Translations under genes and position numbers: made by a program
Assembly (NCBI GenBank): GCA_051881315.1
Contig: JBJEPQ010000050.1
Location: 1 to 64,000 of the forward strand
Direction of reading: 5' to 3'
DNA from: CAG-488 sp051881315
GTDB taxonomy: Bacteria; Bacillota; Clostridia; Oscillospirales; Acutalibacteraceae
DNA: 64,000 nucleotides
In this document: positions 15,857-27,500 of the stretch, piece after piece
Layout: every line of letters begins with the position of its first letter
How positions within the stretch are numbered: position 1 is the first letter of the stretch
Notes under the pieces: model-generated
Database searches by the model: none
Told to the model about the DNA's origin: nothing
The model's input: only the letters and a program-made list of their open reading frames with translations

Positions 15857-18499
15857 TTATTTTCGGAACAGTTTATCCTGTTCTACAACATATTTATAAA
15901 GGTTTTCGGCGCAGTTGCCGTCGAATTCAAAGTAGAAATTCTTCATACGTTCGGAATATATTTCTTCGGGAACAAAGTCTCTGGCAATAATATCGCAGAG
16001 ACACTCCGCAGCTTTTTCCGCATCCGTAAACATATGACCGAAGGCATCCTCAAACGGAAGATCAAGATCACGGTAATGATTCATTCCCGATTTAAACTGA
16101 GGATAATCGGGGACAAAATACATAATCGGACGGTTAAGATATGCAAAGTCAAAAACATACGAAGAAAAATCGGTTACAAAAGCCTTATAGTCGGCAACAT
16201 CGACATCGCCGCTGATCATATTTATATAATCGCAGTCGATATTGAAAAGGTCTTTAAGGTTTGCAATAATCGGATGCAGCTTGATATCCAAATAAACCTT
16301 ACTGCTCTCAAGACTTCTGTGGAGCTTCTTGTCCGAAAGGAAAGCATAGAAATTTTTGTAATAATCCGACTTCTGTATTCTTTCGGCATTGGCTTCCCAG
16401 TTTGAAGCCTTAATCTCCGTTGTGAGATATTTTCTCCACGACGGTGCAAAAAGAATACGGTTCTGCGGCTTGTGATCTCTGTCAATATGATCGTATCTTG
16501 CCATTCCCGTTGTTATAAGATCTCTTTCGCTGTATGCGTAATTTTCAGTATAGTTTTTGACCTCAAACGGAGAAGAAACGACAATTTGTTCAGCCTGACT
16601 GCGTTCCTCTGAATTGTTGAGTCTGAGCGAAGCATGAAGTACGCCGTGCTGAAGATATATCGTGTGAGCCTTTCTGAGATCCTCATACTGATATTCCATT
16701 TTTGCGGTTTCAAACGGATTGATCGGTGCAAGTCCGTAATAAGCCGTAAAAATACGTTCCGCACAAACAAAAAGAAGCCTGTGTTTTTTTGATCCGGCTT
16801 TAACGAGATGCTTCTGCTGCTCGGGAGTAAACACCTTGTTCAAATCCTCGTATTCATGAGTAAGAACATAGTATCTTTCAATTCCGTCATCATGCTGAAG
16901 ATCGTTGGCAAACTGGTAATATCCGTTGTCCTTTTCGACCGTGTAAAAATCGTAGTACAGCCAAATCCTGTGTTTCTTTCTGTAGTTTATTGTTTTCAGA
17001 CGAAGAAGTGCGGTTCTCGGATGAACAACAAATCTCGCCGTATTAACCAATGCGCTGAAATCAATCTTTGCCTGATTTGCAGGCTTCACCGATAGATATT
17101 TGCGCTTGTTCTTTATCATATAATTACCGCGGTTTATTGTTTTCATAAATCGCAGTCCCAAGCCCGAATAAGGCATAAACCAATAATGGCTTGAATATAC
17201 TTTTCCTTTTATTTTGATCTCAAACTCAATCTTTTGATTTTTTGTAAGATCGCAGGAATAATGGAATGCAGGAAAATAATTGGTAATTATCTTAGCCCTG
17301 TAATTACTGTGAACAGAGGTAAAAATTTCAAGCTCTCTTCTTTCTCCGTTTTCAATAGCGTAAATAGAGAACTCGTCACGGTCAAGGAAATTGAAAATCG
17401 GTGACTTCATAAATGCGGTAAGCTTGAACGTATCTCCCTCTACCCTCGGCTTATGTGCAATAACGGTAAAGTCCTCCTGAGAATATGCTTCTTCACCGTC
17501 AATAATAAGACTGATTCCGTCATCATTACAAAGGAATGATATTTCGGCATTTTCTTTCTTTTGTATCCAATAGCAAGCTCGGTAGATATCAACCATAGGG
17601 TGCTCAAGGAAAGTGCTGCAATCAACCCTGTTCAGGAGATTTACTATCCTTTGCATGGCCTGATCGAATTTTTCACCTTCATAATGATAGGGATACAGGA
17701 TATCGTCAGTCAAACGCCAGTTGATATCGTTTACAAACATTGCCTGGAAATAAACGGGAACCTTATCCTCAAAGTTTGCAAACAGCGCTTCAAAATAGTC
17801 CATTGAGGTTTCAAAGAGATAATAAGCATGAAAATAGACCTTCACTATGCTTGTCTCATTGCCCTTGTTATACATATAAGTACCGTCGGGGCAGTAACCC
17901 ATTTTCATCTTTGGCATAAGAACACGGTTACAGTACTCCTGATCCTCAAGTTTAAATCCCGGCGTTGTATTGAAAAGAACGTTGTTTTCACCGAGATTTT
18001 TTACGCAAACATTAACTCGTGTCTGTGTGAGGTAAGGATATTCGTATAAATCATAAACACCCTCATGGTCAAGCATCTTAAATCGGAAATGAGGTTTGAG
18101 GATTTTATCTTCTTTATAACGCACCTCATTGTACGCAACAAGATCGACCTCATCATATACCGTGTCAAAGAAATCGGTAACTTTCTTAACAGTATCGGGA
18201 GTAAAATAATCATCGCTGTCCAAAAAGAAAAGATATTTTCCCTTTGCATGCTTTATTCCGAAATTTCTTGTTGCGGAAAGTCCCTCATTTTCTTTGGAGA
18301 ATATTTTAATAAAATCGTATTTCTCGCTGTATTCAAGGCAAATATCCCAACTGTTGTCGGGAGAGCCGTCATTTATAACAAGAACCTCCATCTTTGATTT
18401 ATCTATCGTTTGATCGACCAATGAATCAAGACAAATTCTGAGATATTGTTCAACATTGTATACCGGCACTATTACAGAAGCTTGATATTCAAAATTCAT
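15857..18499 (-). CDS. Bifunctional glycosyltransferase 2 / CDP-glycerol glycerophosphotransferase
   Basis: An 880-residue fusion for wall or capsular polyol-phosphate polymer assembly at the cytoplasmic membrane face. Residues 1-250 form a GT2 domain: SVIVPVYNVEQYLR, NDGSPDNS and the metal motif LFFLDSDDYF. A linker of about 250 residues leads to a TagF/TagB-like domain (about 520-875) with YLQHGVLHASLR, TGMARYD, ILFAPSWRKYL and TDFSSYVFDFAYL. AAAGGTGA sets the start at 18499; earlier ATGs lie upstream of this site. The acyltransferase follows closely and the LCP gene is further down the same strand, which fits one envelope-polymer module. Confidence 0.9.
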   Translation of the reverse strand: MNFEYQASVIVPVYNVEQYLRICLDSLVDQTIDKSKMEVLVINDGSPDNSWDICLEYSEKYDFIKIFSKENEGLSATRNFGIKHAKGKYLFFLDSDDYFTPDTVKKVTDFFDTVYDEVDLVAYNEVRYKEDKILKPHFRFKMLDHEGVYDLYEYPYLTQTRVNVCVKNLGENNVLFNTTPGFKLEDQEYCNRVLMPKMKMGYCPDGTYMYNKGNETSIVKVYFHAYYLFETSMDYFEALFANFEDKVPVYFQAMFVNDINWRLTDDILYPYHYEGEKFDQAMQRIVNLLNRVDCSTFLEHPMVDIYRACYWIQKKENAEISFLCNDDGISLIIDGEEAYSQEDFTVIAHKPRVEGDTFKLTAFMKSPIFNFLDRDEFSIYAIENGERRELEIFTSVHSNYRAKIITNYFPAFHYSCDLTKNQKIEFEIKIKGKVYSSHYWFMPYSGLGLRFMKTINRGNYMIKNKRKYLSVKPANQAKIDFSALVNTARFVVHPRTALLRLKTINYRKKHRIWLYYDFYTVEKDNGYYQFANDLQHDDGIERYYVLTHEYEDLNKVFTPEQQKHLVKAGSKKHRLLFVCAERIFTAYYGLAPINPFETAKMEYQYEDLRKAHTIYLQHGVLHASLRLNNSEERSQAEQIVVSSPFEVKNYTENYAYSERDLITTGMARYDHIDRDHKPQNRILFAPSWRKYLTTEIKASNWEANAERIQKSDYYKNFYAFLSDKKLHRSLESSKVYLDIKLHPIIANLKDLFNIDCDYINMISGDVDVADYKAFVTDFSSYVFDFAYLNRPIMYFVPDYPQFKSGMNHYRDLDLPFEDAFGHMFTDAEKAAECLCDIIARDFVPEEIYSERMKNFYFEFDGNCAENLYKYVVEQDKLFRK

Positions 18500-18715
18500 A
18501 TTATCACCTTTCATCTCAATTGTTTCCAGTATATCACAAAAGAATAACATTTGCAACAAAAGTTTTAAAGGTGATAAAAACAGGAAAATATTCTGTCGAT
18601 TTTTGATGTCTGAGTGAAAAAATTAACAAATTTTATGTTTAAACACTTCCATTTTTAATGTCGGCATGTTATAATAAAACAGAAACTGATAATTTAATAA
18701 TTCAGGAGGTTTAAT

Positions 18716-20770
18716 ATGGATCAGAAATTAGCACCCTTATTCACCCCGTGGAAGATCGGCAACTGCGAAATCAAGAACCGTATAGTTCTGACGAGCATGG
18801 GCGGCACCGATCTTTTCGGTTGGATGGAAAAGAACCATTTTGACAAGGACGGCGCAAAATTTATTATGGAGGTCGCAAAGAATAACGTCGGTCTTATTCT
18901 TCCCGGCTGTCAGCCCGTTTACAACCCGATGTTCGGTCAGTGGCTTTATAAGAACAAGAAGATGTACGACGACCTCAAGAAGTGGATGCCTGAATTCCAC
19001 AAGACGGGAGCCAAGCTTTTCGTTCAGCTCACCGCAGGCTTCGGACGTTCTTTCACCATCAGCTCAATGATGGAAGGTCTCTACACCAATCCCGTGCTCA
19101 AGGTTCTCAGTAAGCCTTTCATGAATCTTGACAAGATCACGGCTTCTGCCAGCCCCTCTCCGAACCGCTGGTCTGACAAGGTTCCGTCAAGAGCAATGAC
19201 AAAGGCTGAAATCAAGGAAATGGTTGACGCTTTTGCAAAGAGTGCAAAGCTCCTTCAGGATGCCGGCGTTGACGGCGTTGAGATCCACGCCGTTCACGAG
19301 GGTTATCTTCTTGACCAGTTCACACTTAAATATGTCAACAAGCGTACCGATGAGTACGGCGGAAGTCTTGAGAACCGTTACCGTTTTGCAGTGGAAATTG
19401 TTCAGGCTATCAAAAAGGTTTGCGGCGACGATTTCCCCGTTTCTCTGCGTTACAGCGTTGTTTCCAAGACGAAGGGCTTCCGTCAGGGCGCAATCCCCGG
19501 CGAGGACTATGTTGAAGTCGGCCGTGATATGGAGGAGTCCGAAAAGGCTGCAAAATATCTTCAGGACGCAGGCTATGACTGCCTCAACTGCGACAACGGT
19601 ACATACGACGCATGGTACTGGGCTCATCCTCCTGTTTATATGCCCGAAAACTGCAACCTTGCAGATGTTGAACACATAAAGAATTTTGTCGATATCCCTG
19701 TTATCTGTGCCGGACGTCTTGATCCGAGAGTTGCGGCAGACTCCGTTAAGGACGGAAAGATTGACGGTGCAGGCTTTGCCCGTCCGTTCCTTGCCGATCA
19801 GGCGTGGGTAACAAAGATGATCAACGATCAGGAGGACGATATCCGTCCGTGTATCCTCTGCCACAACGGCTGTTTCAATATGTGCCACTACAAGGGAGTT
19901 CCCAACGATCAGAAGCTTTCCGACAGTCTCCACCTTGCACGCTGTGCGGTTAATGCCGAGACAATGCAGTGGAACAAGCACTACATTAAAAAGACCGATT
20001 CGCCCAAGACCGTTCACATTGTCGGCGGCGGTATCGGCGGTATGGAGGCCGCAAGAGTTCTCAAGCTCAGAGGTCACAACCCGATCATTCACGAAAAGAG
20101 CGATGTTCTCGGCGGTACATTCATTCCTGCCAGCGCAGAGTCCTACAAGGGCAAGCTCCGTGAGCTGCTTGAATGGTACAGACTTCAGATGAAGAAGCTC
20201 AACATCGAAGTCAAGCTCAACGATGAGATCAAGGATATTTCCGCTTTCGGCTCCGCTCCCGTTATCATCGCAACAGGCTCTACTCCCCGTCAGCTCAGAA
20301 GAGTTCCCGGCTACGAGAAGATGATCGAGGCCTGCGACTTCCTCAACGGCGCACCTGTCGGCGAAAAGGTTGCCGTTATCGGCGGCGGTCTTACGGGAAG
20401 TGAAATCGCTTATGAGCTTGCTCTCCAGGGCAAGAAGCCGATCATCGTTGAGATGAAGGACGACCTTGTAAGCCAGAAGGGCGTTTGCCTTGCAAACTCC
20501 TCATATCTCAGAGAGTGGTTCGCTCTCAACAAAACTCCCGTTTACCTTGAGACAACGCTCAGGGAGGTCAAGGACGGTTCAATCATCTGCTCCAAGAAGA
20601 ACGGCAACGAGGTCGAGATCCCCTGCGATTCAGTAATCAGCTGTGCAGGCTACATTCCCGCACCGATCGCAGAGAAAGCAAGCAATGTTCACCTTGTCGG
20701 TGACTGTCTTGCAATCGGTAATCTCCGTTCCGTTGTATGGCGTGCATATGAGGTTGCCATGAAGATCTAA
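18716..20770 (+). CDS. NADH:flavin oxidoreductase, old yellow enzyme/2,4-dienoyl-CoA reductase type
   Basis: A 684-residue flavoprotein with an N-terminal OYE TIM barrel (about 1-370; EIHAVHEGYLLDQF, KRTDEYGGSLENRYRF), a 4Fe-4S cluster motif C-x2-C-x3-C (CILCHNGC) with further cysteines before and within RCAVN, and a C-terminal FAD/NAD(P) domain with HIVGGGIGGMEAA and AVIGGGLTGSEIA. The family reduces alpha,beta-unsaturated acyl-CoAs, enoates or bile-acid intermediates; the substrate here is not readable. A TATAAT at 18670-18675 precedes it and a strong terminator follows, so it is a single-gene unit. Confidence 0.92.
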   Translation: MDQKLAPLFTPWKIGNCEIKNRIVLTSMGGTDLFGWMEKNHFDKDGAKFIMEVAKNNVGLILPGCQPVYNPMFGQWLYKNKKMYDDLKKWMPEFHKTGAKLFVQLTAGFGRSFTISSMMEGLYTNPVLKVLSKPFMNLDKITASASPSPNRWSDKVPSRAMTKAEIKEMVDAFAKSAKLLQDAGVDGVEIHAVHEGYLLDQFTLKYVNKRTDEYGGSLENRYRFAVEIVQAIKKVCGDDFPVSLRYSVVSKTKGFRQGAIPGEDYVEVGRDMEESEKAAKYLQDAGYDCLNCDNGTYDAWYWAHPPVYMPENCNLADVEHIKNFVDIPVICAGRLDPRVAADSVKDGKIDGAGFARPFLADQAWVTKMINDQEDDIRPCILCHNGCFNMCHYKGVPNDQKLSDSLHLARCAVNAETMQWNKHYIKKTDSPKTVHIVGGGIGGMEAARVLKLRGHNPIIHEKSDVLGGTFIPASAESYKGKLRELLEWYRLQMKKLNIEVKLNDEIKDISAFGSAPVIIATGSTPRQLRRVPGYEKMIEACDFLNGAPVGEKVAVIGGGLTGSEIAYELALQGKKPIIVEMKDDLVSQKGVCLANSSYLREWFALNKTPVYLETTLREVKDGSIICSKKNGNEVEIPCDSVISCAGYIPAPIAEKASNVHLVGDCLAIGNLRSVVWRAYEVAMKI

Positions 20771-20783
20771 GTAAGCAAAATAT

Positions 20784-20816
20784 AAGAAGCAGTCGGATTC
20801 GGCTGCTTCTTTTTTA
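20784..20816 (+). terminator. Intrinsic terminator of the flavoprotein gene
   Basis: AAGAAGCAG (20784-20792) pairs with CTGCTTCTT (20803-20811), followed by TTTTTA. Confidence 0.9.
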
Positions 20817-20844
20817 TACTGTTATTTATTTATTTTATATTTAT

Positions 20845-22575
20845 TTATTTTACTTTCATACAGAATACGTTCTGTCCTCTTGTTCCGACGACGGCATATC
20901 CGTTATACATTGAGGGTGATGCTTCAACATTTGAGCCGAGGCTGACTCGGTCAAGCTCCTCTCCTGTCAGTCCGTCAATCAGGTACATATTTGCACCCGA
21001 ATTGCAGTGAATGATGTATCCGTTGCCGTCCTCGTCGTAGAAATCAACGGGCGAGCTCCAGCTGTAAACATCGGTCTGCTTTTCCCATGCCGTCTTGCCG
21101 TCCTTTTTGTAAAGGGCAACAAGCGTACCCGTGTTGAAATCGGGCGTTCTTGCGATCGGTACAAAGATAAGCTCGCTGAGCTTGTTCTTACCGACTGCAA
21201 GAGTTCCCTGAACTCCGCCCGAAAGATCCTCCATTGACTGACAGGTGTAGTCCGTGCGCCACACAATCTCACCCGTTTCTGCGTCTATCTTCCAGATCGG
21301 AATAGCCGCCGTTGTCGTGCTTCTCCAACCGTAGTGGAACGAAGTGCTTGTGTAAACATACGGATGTCCGTCCTCTATGCTCAGGACGGGAGTGCAGTTC
21401 GTGTCGTCAAGTATATCCTGTACCCAGACAAGCTTGAGCGTATTGAGATCAAGGCACAAGAGCAAACCGCCGTTATCGGCAATTATCATATAATGGTTAA
21501 TGATTATCGAGCTGTCCTCCATGCCGAGCCAGTATTTATCGCCCGTGCGTGTGCCCATATACTTCCACTTGACAATGTTGTCGGGAGCAACGGAGAGACT
21601 GCCTGTGCTCTCGTCAAACCTTGTGTTGAGCTTCATTATATAGAGTATGCCGTTCTCACCGGGATAGATGAGCTGATCCGTTTCGGCGCAGACAAGAGCC
21701 GATGAATCGAAGCCGTTCCAGTATCTGTCGCAGAAATTCTCGTCCTGACCAAACTGGTACATGATAGTGTTGTCAACAAGATTGATGATGAACACTCTTG
21801 ATCTGCCCTTTGTGCTGTTCACGCCCGATCCGACATACATTATCGGATATCCTCTCGGATCGAGTGCGCCTGCGCCCTTAAAGGTGAAACCGATATTCAT
21901 CGGATCACGGGTTTCTTCGCCCGTTTCAAGCTCGTAGAAATGTATGTAACCGTCCATTGAAGCGTAAATCACCTCGACAAGACCGTCCTTCTGACGTGCC
22001 CAATCGTGCATGGCGGTGAAATTTCTTCTCATTGCGTCCGGCCATTTGGTTATAAGCGGCTGTCCCGACCAGCCGTTACCCGACCAGAATGTGCCGCCTG
22101 CATCACGCAGCGAGCCTGTTCGGTTTGTCCAGACGGTGCCGAGCTTCTTTTCGATGACCGAAGCCGTTCCGTAGGCTGCGCCCGAACGGAAATTATCGCC
22201 TCTGAAAGTGATAATACCCTCGACATCGGTGTATTTTGTGCCCTCATAAAATTTTATTTTATTCGGACTGTTGTAGCTTTCTACTGTCTTGCCGTCAACG
22301 CTTACAGTCGTAGAAGAAACAAGTCTTTCCGGCTTTGTGGAGTCGACCGCATGAGGTTTGAAGTCCTCGACATTGTAGGTCTGCATCGTCTGTTCAGGCT
22401 CCGTCGTGACCTCAGCGTCCGCCCCTGCCGCCGCAGTATTCTGCGGAGCTTCTGGAGCTTTTTCGGCAAGCCGTGATTGGTAAACCTTAACCCCTCCGAA
22501 AACGACAAGTGCAGTAAGCAAAATAACCGCAAGGCTTATCAAATACGGTTTCATCCTATTCTTTTCTTTTCCCAT
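20845..22575 (-). CDS. Membrane-anchored PQQ-like beta-propeller protein
   Basis: A 576-residue protein with a short basic head, one membrane span (about 10-30), a Thr/Ala/Pro linker and a large extracytoplasmic domain. The domain shows propeller-blade repeats such as YIHFYELETGEE, LLCLDLNTLKLVW, IWKIDAETGEIVWRTDY, LVALYKKDGKTAWEKQ and MYLIDGLTGEELDRVS, typical of PQQ_2/quinoprotein-like folds. I start at 22575 because GGAGAG lies ten bases before; an in-frame TTG at 22590 is less likely. Function is unknown; ligand binding or envelope assembly as in BamB is only an analogy. Confidence 0.8.
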   Translation of the reverse strand: MGKEKNRMKPYLISLAVILLTALVVFGGVKVYQSRLAEKAPEAPQNTAAAGADAEVTTEPEQTMQTYNVEDFKPHAVDSTKPERLVSSTTVSVDGKTVESYNSPNKIKFYEGTKYTDVEGIITFRGDNFRSGAAYGTASVIEKKLGTVWTNRTGSLRDAGGTFWSGNGWSGQPLITKWPDAMRRNFTAMHDWARQKDGLVEVIYASMDGYIHFYELETGEETRDPMNIGFTFKGAGALDPRGYPIMYVGSGVNSTKGRSRVFIINLVDNTIMYQFGQDENFCDRYWNGFDSSALVCAETDQLIYPGENGILYIMKLNTRFDESTGSLSVAPDNIVKWKYMGTRTGDKYWLGMEDSSIIINHYMIIADNGGLLLCLDLNTLKLVWVQDILDDTNCTPVLSIEDGHPYVYTSTSFHYGWRSTTTAAIPIWKIDAETGEIVWRTDYTCQSMEDLSGGVQGTLAVGKNKLSELIFVPIARTPDFNTGTLVALYKKDGKTAWEKQTDVYSWSSPVDFYDEDGNGYIIHCNSGANMYLIDGLTGEELDRVSLGSNVEASPSMYNGYAVVGTRGQNVFCMKVK

Positions 22576-22777
22576 TATTATACTCTCCAATCTGCAAGAG
22601 AATTTTCAAAATAATTATATATACACACATAATGTTTGTCAAGAAAATTGAACGGCGTTTTTATACAATTATTATACTGTTTTTGACTTATGCGGGGAAA
22701 AATTAAATTTTATTACTTGTATAATTTTTTTGTATATGTTATGATAAGCTGAATATAAAATTGGAGGAATTTATATT

Positions 22778-24493
22778 ATGAATAATATACCCCGTCCCGA
22801 GCATCCCAATCCGCAGTTTCAGCGCAGAGAGTGGCTGAATCTTAACGGAAAATGGAGCTTTAAAATCGACAAATCCAAGAGCGGACTTGCAAAAAAATAT
22901 TATGAACCGCAGACGAAGTTTGACAGAACAATCAACGTTCCTTTCTGCCCTGAAAGCGTGCTTTCGGGCATTGAATATAAGGACTTTATGGACGCCGTAT
23001 GGTATTCAAGGGAGTTTACAATTCCCGAAAAGTACTCCGACCTCAGAACAATTCTTCATTTCGGAGCTGTTGACTACAAGGCTACCGTTTACGTCAACGG
23101 TAAAGAGGTCGGCACTCACAAGGGCGGCTACATCTCCTTTGAATTTGATATCACCGATTACATAAACGACGGCAAAAATGTGCTGACCGTTTATGCCGAG
23201 GACGATACGAGAAGTCCCCTCCAGCCGAGAGGAAAGCAGAGCGAGGAATACTATTCTCACGGCTGTGACTACACCCGTACAACGGGTATATGGCAGACGG
23301 TATGGCTTGAGTTTGTTCCCGAATCGAGGATCAAGGGCATCAAGATTTTCCCGAATGTCGAGAACAGCTCGGTCGATATTCAGGCCGAGGTCATCGGATC
23401 GGGCAAGTTTGAAGTTCTCGCCCTCTATCAGGAGAGGATAATGGGAGCCGCAACTGTTGTTTCGGACGGCGGCTTTGTCACCGCTCACCTCGACCTTAAA
23501 GAAGCATATCTTTGGGAGGTCGGCGAAGGCAGACTTTATGACCTTGAGCTGCGCTTCAACGAGGATAAGGTTGACAGCTACTTCGGACTTCGTGACGTAA
23601 GGCTTGACGGACAGAAATTCCTCATCAACGGCAAATCTGTTTTCCAGCGTCTTGTTCTCGATCAGGGCTTCTATCCCGACGGAATTTACACCGCTCCGAC
23701 CGAGGAAGCGATGATAAAGGATATTCAGATATCCCTTGACGTAGGCTTCAATGGTGCAAGACTTCACGAAAAGATCTTTGAGCCGAGATTCCTTTACAAC
23801 TGCGACAAGATGGGTTACATCGTTTGGGGCGAATACCCGAACTGGGGTATGGATCCCTCAAACCCGAACATTCTTTTCAGCATACTTCCCGAATGGATCG
23901 AGGAAATCGAACGTGACTTTAACCACCCGTCAATCATCGGCTGGTGTCCGTTCAACGAGACATGGGACTATGACGGAAGAAAACAGCACGACGAAACCCT
24001 TGCCGTTGTTTACAATGCAACCAAGGCTCTCGACAAGACACGCCCCTGCATCGACACAAGCGGTAACTTCCATGTTGTCACGGATATTTTCGATGTTCAC
24101 GACTATGAGCAGGATCCCAAGGTGTTCAAGGAGCACTATGACAAGCTTATGACCGACGGAGAGCTTTTCGACAATCATAAGCATCGCCAGAAATACACGG
24201 GCGGCCCGACCTTTGTCAGCGAATACGGCGGAATACGCTGGTCTGTCAACGAAAGCGATCAGAACGCATGGGGTTACGGCGACGCACCCAAGAACAAATA
24301 TGAATTTATTGAGCGTTACAAAGGTCTGACCGACGCCTTGCTTGACAACGATCAGATGTTCGGCTTCTGCTACACCCAGCTTTACGATGTTGAACAGGAG
24401 CAGAACGGACTTTACACCTATTCAAGAAAGCCAAAATTTGAAACTTCGATTTTCCGTGCCATCAATTCAAGAAAGGCTAAAATCGAGCTTTGA
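22778..24493 (+). CDS. Glycoside hydrolase family 2 enzyme (short form)
   Basis: A 571-residue cytoplasmic retaining glycosidase. It has the sugar-binding jelly roll (about 15-175; PRGKQSEEYYSHGCDYTRTTGIWQ), an Ig-like domain, and the TIM barrel with acid/base Glu in WCPFNETWD and the nucleophile Glu in TFVSEYGG. No signal peptide is seen, so it acts on imported oligosaccharides. It lies 14 bases before the large GH2 enzyme. Beta-galactosidase and beta-glucuronidase both belong to this family; the substrate is not settled by the sequence. Confidence 0.9.
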   Translation: MNNIPRPEHPNPQFQRREWLNLNGKWSFKIDKSKSGLAKKYYEPQTKFDRTINVPFCPESVLSGIEYKDFMDAVWYSREFTIPEKYSDLRTILHFGAVDYKATVYVNGKEVGTHKGGYISFEFDITDYINDGKNVLTVYAEDDTRSPLQPRGKQSEEYYSHGCDYTRTTGIWQTVWLEFVPESRIKGIKIFPNVENSSVDIQAEVIGSGKFEVLALYQERIMGAATVVSDGGFVTAHLDLKEAYLWEVGEGRLYDLELRFNEDKVDSYFGLRDVRLDGQKFLINGKSVFQRLVLDQGFYPDGIYTAPTEEAMIKDIQISLDVGFNGARLHEKIFEPRFLYNCDKMGYIVWGEYPNWGMDPSNPNILFSILPEWIEEIERDFNHPSIIGWCPFNETWDYDGRKQHDETLAVVYNATKALDKTRPCIDTSGNFHVVTDIFDVHDYEQDPKVFKEHYDKLMTDGELFDNHKHRQKYTGGPTFVSEYGGIRWSVNESDQNAWGYGDAPKNKYEFIERYKGLTDALLDNDQMFGFCYTQLYDVEQEQNGLYTYSRKPKFETSIFRAINSRKAKIEL

Positions 24494-24507
24494 TCGGAGG
24501 AAAACAA

Positions 24508-27500
24508 ATGCTTAATATACCTAAATATTATGAAGATCCCAAAACTCTTCACGTCGGCTGTGAGGAGCCACGTTCATATTTCATTCCCTTCCTCAACGAG
24601 GAAAACGCTCTGACAAAGTCGAGAGAGGAGTCGAAATATTTTCAGCTTCTCAACGGAGAATGGGATTTCAGGTTTTATAAGTCGATAATTGACGTTGAGG
24701 ACGGCTTTTACGCCGAGGACTATGAGCTTGACGGAAATTATAACAAAATCAAGGTGCCGATGAACTGGCAGATGGATCTTGACAAGGGGTACGATGTGCC
24801 GAACTACACAAATCAGCGTTACCCCTACCCCTGCGATCCGCCCTATGTGCCTGACGACAATCCGTGCGGAGTTTATCTGCGTGATTTTGAGCTTGACGAG
24901 AATTCGATGAACCGTGATCTTTTCCTCAACTTCGAGGGCGTTGACTCATGTTTCTATCTTTGGATCAACGGCAAGTTCGTAGGTTACAGCCAGGTCAGCC
25001 ATATGACAAGCGAATTTAATATCACGGAGTTTGCACACGTCGGCGTCAACAGGATCGCCCTGCTTGTTCTCAAGTGGTGCGACGGCTCTTATCTTGAGGA
25101 TCAGGATATGTGGAGACTCAGCGGTATTTTCCGTGATGTATATATCCTCAAGAGAAGCCGCAGAGGAAGAATTAAGGATTTCTATGTCACAACGGAGCTT
25201 AAAAAGAAGTTTACGAAGTGTATCGTCAATGTCGATCTTGACATCATCGGAGACAGAAACGTCACTTACAGACTTGTTTCTCCCCACGGTGAGAATATCG
25301 ACGCAGGCGAAAGCGCAAACGGCAAAATAAAGATAAAGTTTGACAATCCTATCCTTTGGAGCGACGAGGCTCCCCTGCTCTACGATCTTTTCCTCGACGT
25401 ATCGGACGAGGTCGTGCTCGTAAAGCTCGGAATAAAGGATCTCACGATATCCCGTTCCGTTCTTTATCTCAACGGACAGAAGATCAAGATCAAGGGCGTA
25501 AACCGCCACGATTCTCACCCGATCTACGGACATGCAACGCCGATCGAACACGTTCTTGAGGATCTTTATATCTTCAAGCGTCACAATGTTAATGCCGTTC
25601 GTACCTCTCACTATCCGAACGATCCCCGTTTCCTTGAAATGTGCGATCAGCTCGGACTGATGGTTATTGACGAGTCCGACCTTGAGGCTCACGGCTTCAG
25701 CAGCTCGATCGACGGCTTCCACTTTGAAAACTGGAGTCTGCTTTCAAACGATCCTAACTGGAAGGGCGCATATGTTGACAGGGCAAAAAGAATGTTTGAG
25801 CGTGACAAAAACCACGTTTCGGTCATCTTCTGGTCGCTCGGAAACGAATCGGGCTGCGGCGACAATCATCAGGCGATGTACGACTATATCAAGTCCCGCA
25901 ATTCAAACGTGATCGTTCACTATGAAAACGCAAATTACCGCTATGCCGAGATGGCAGGCAAGAACATCGGCACTTCCTCCGATGTTGAAAGCTGGATGTA
26001 TCCCTCGATTGATAAGTGTAAAGAGATCCTCTCAAGCAAGAAGCGCAAGAACAAGCCGCTCTATCTCTGTGAATACTGTCACGCAATGGGCAACGGCCCC
26101 GGAGATCTCGGCGATTACTGGGAGCTTATAGAGTCCGACGACAAATTCTGCGGCGGCTGTATCTGGGAATATACCGATCATTCCGTTGCTGTCCCCGACG
26201 ATAACGGCGGATACAAATACACCTACGGCGGCGACTTCGGCGATCTTCCGAACGACGGCAATTTCTGCGTTGACGGTCTTGTTTATCCCGACAGAACTCC
26301 GCACACAGGCTTTGAGGAAGCAAAGATTGTTTATCAGCCGTTCTTTGCGGAATATGCAGGCAACGGAAATGTAAAAATCAAAAACCGCAACTTCTTCGTC
26401 GGTCTTGACGATGTGGGCATCAATTGGGATATCAAATCCGACGGCAAGCTCATCGCATCGGGAGATGTTTCGGGACTTATGCTTATGCCGAGAGAAAGCA
26501 AGGAATTTTCCATCTTCGATCCCAAGGCGTACAGCTTCAGCGGCGAAACCTATCTCACTCTCCGATTTGTCAACAGAACGGACAAGCTCTGGGCGAAGGC
26601 AGGCTATGAGATCGGACTCAAGCAGTTCAAGCTTGACTCAATCCCGACAGCAAAGGTCAATCTTCCGACAGCCTCCATTGTCTTTGACGAGAGTGAAAGA
26701 TATGTTGAAATTTCGGTCGGCACCGTGAAATATGTCTTTGACAAGGCGTACGGAAAGCTCAGCAAAATGAGCTTCGGCTCTACCGAGCTTCTTTCACAGC
26801 CCGTTGAGCTTAACCTTTTCCGTGCCTATATCGACAATGACTCCTACCACCGTCAGAATTGGGAGCAGATCGGAATGGAAAGACTTAAACAAAAGTGCCG
26901 TTCGCTGACGGTTGAAAAATCAGACGAAAAGGTAGTTATAACAGTCAATATGTCCTTCGGAACATATGAATTTGAGCCTGTTTTTGCAGGAAAGATCGTT
27001 TATACCTTCCTCCCCGATTCAAGCGTACTCATAAATGTAAACGGCGAGAGCAGCAAGAGGCTTGACACCCTGCCGAGAATGGGTATTCAGCTCATTATGC
27101 CTGAGGGCTTTGAGAGCTACGAATACTACGGCTACGGTCCCAAGGAGAGCTATATCGACAAGAAGCGTTACACCACGGTTGACCTCTACAAGACAACCGT
27201 TACGGATAACTTTGAGCATTATGTCCGTCCTCAGGAGAACTCCTCACACTATGCGGTAAAATGGACAAAGATATTCAACGCAGACGGAATAGGTCTTCTC
27301 TGCCGAGGTGAGAACATCAACGATTTCTCGTCGAATGCTCAGCATTTCACACCTCAGCTTCTTCGTGAGACAAAGCACGACTATGAGCTTGTACCGATGA
27401 AAGAGACTGTTCTCAGCCTCGACTTCAAGCAGAACGGAATCGGCTCCGGCTCCTGCGGTCCCGATGCGGCAGACAAGTACAGACTTACCGACAAGAAATT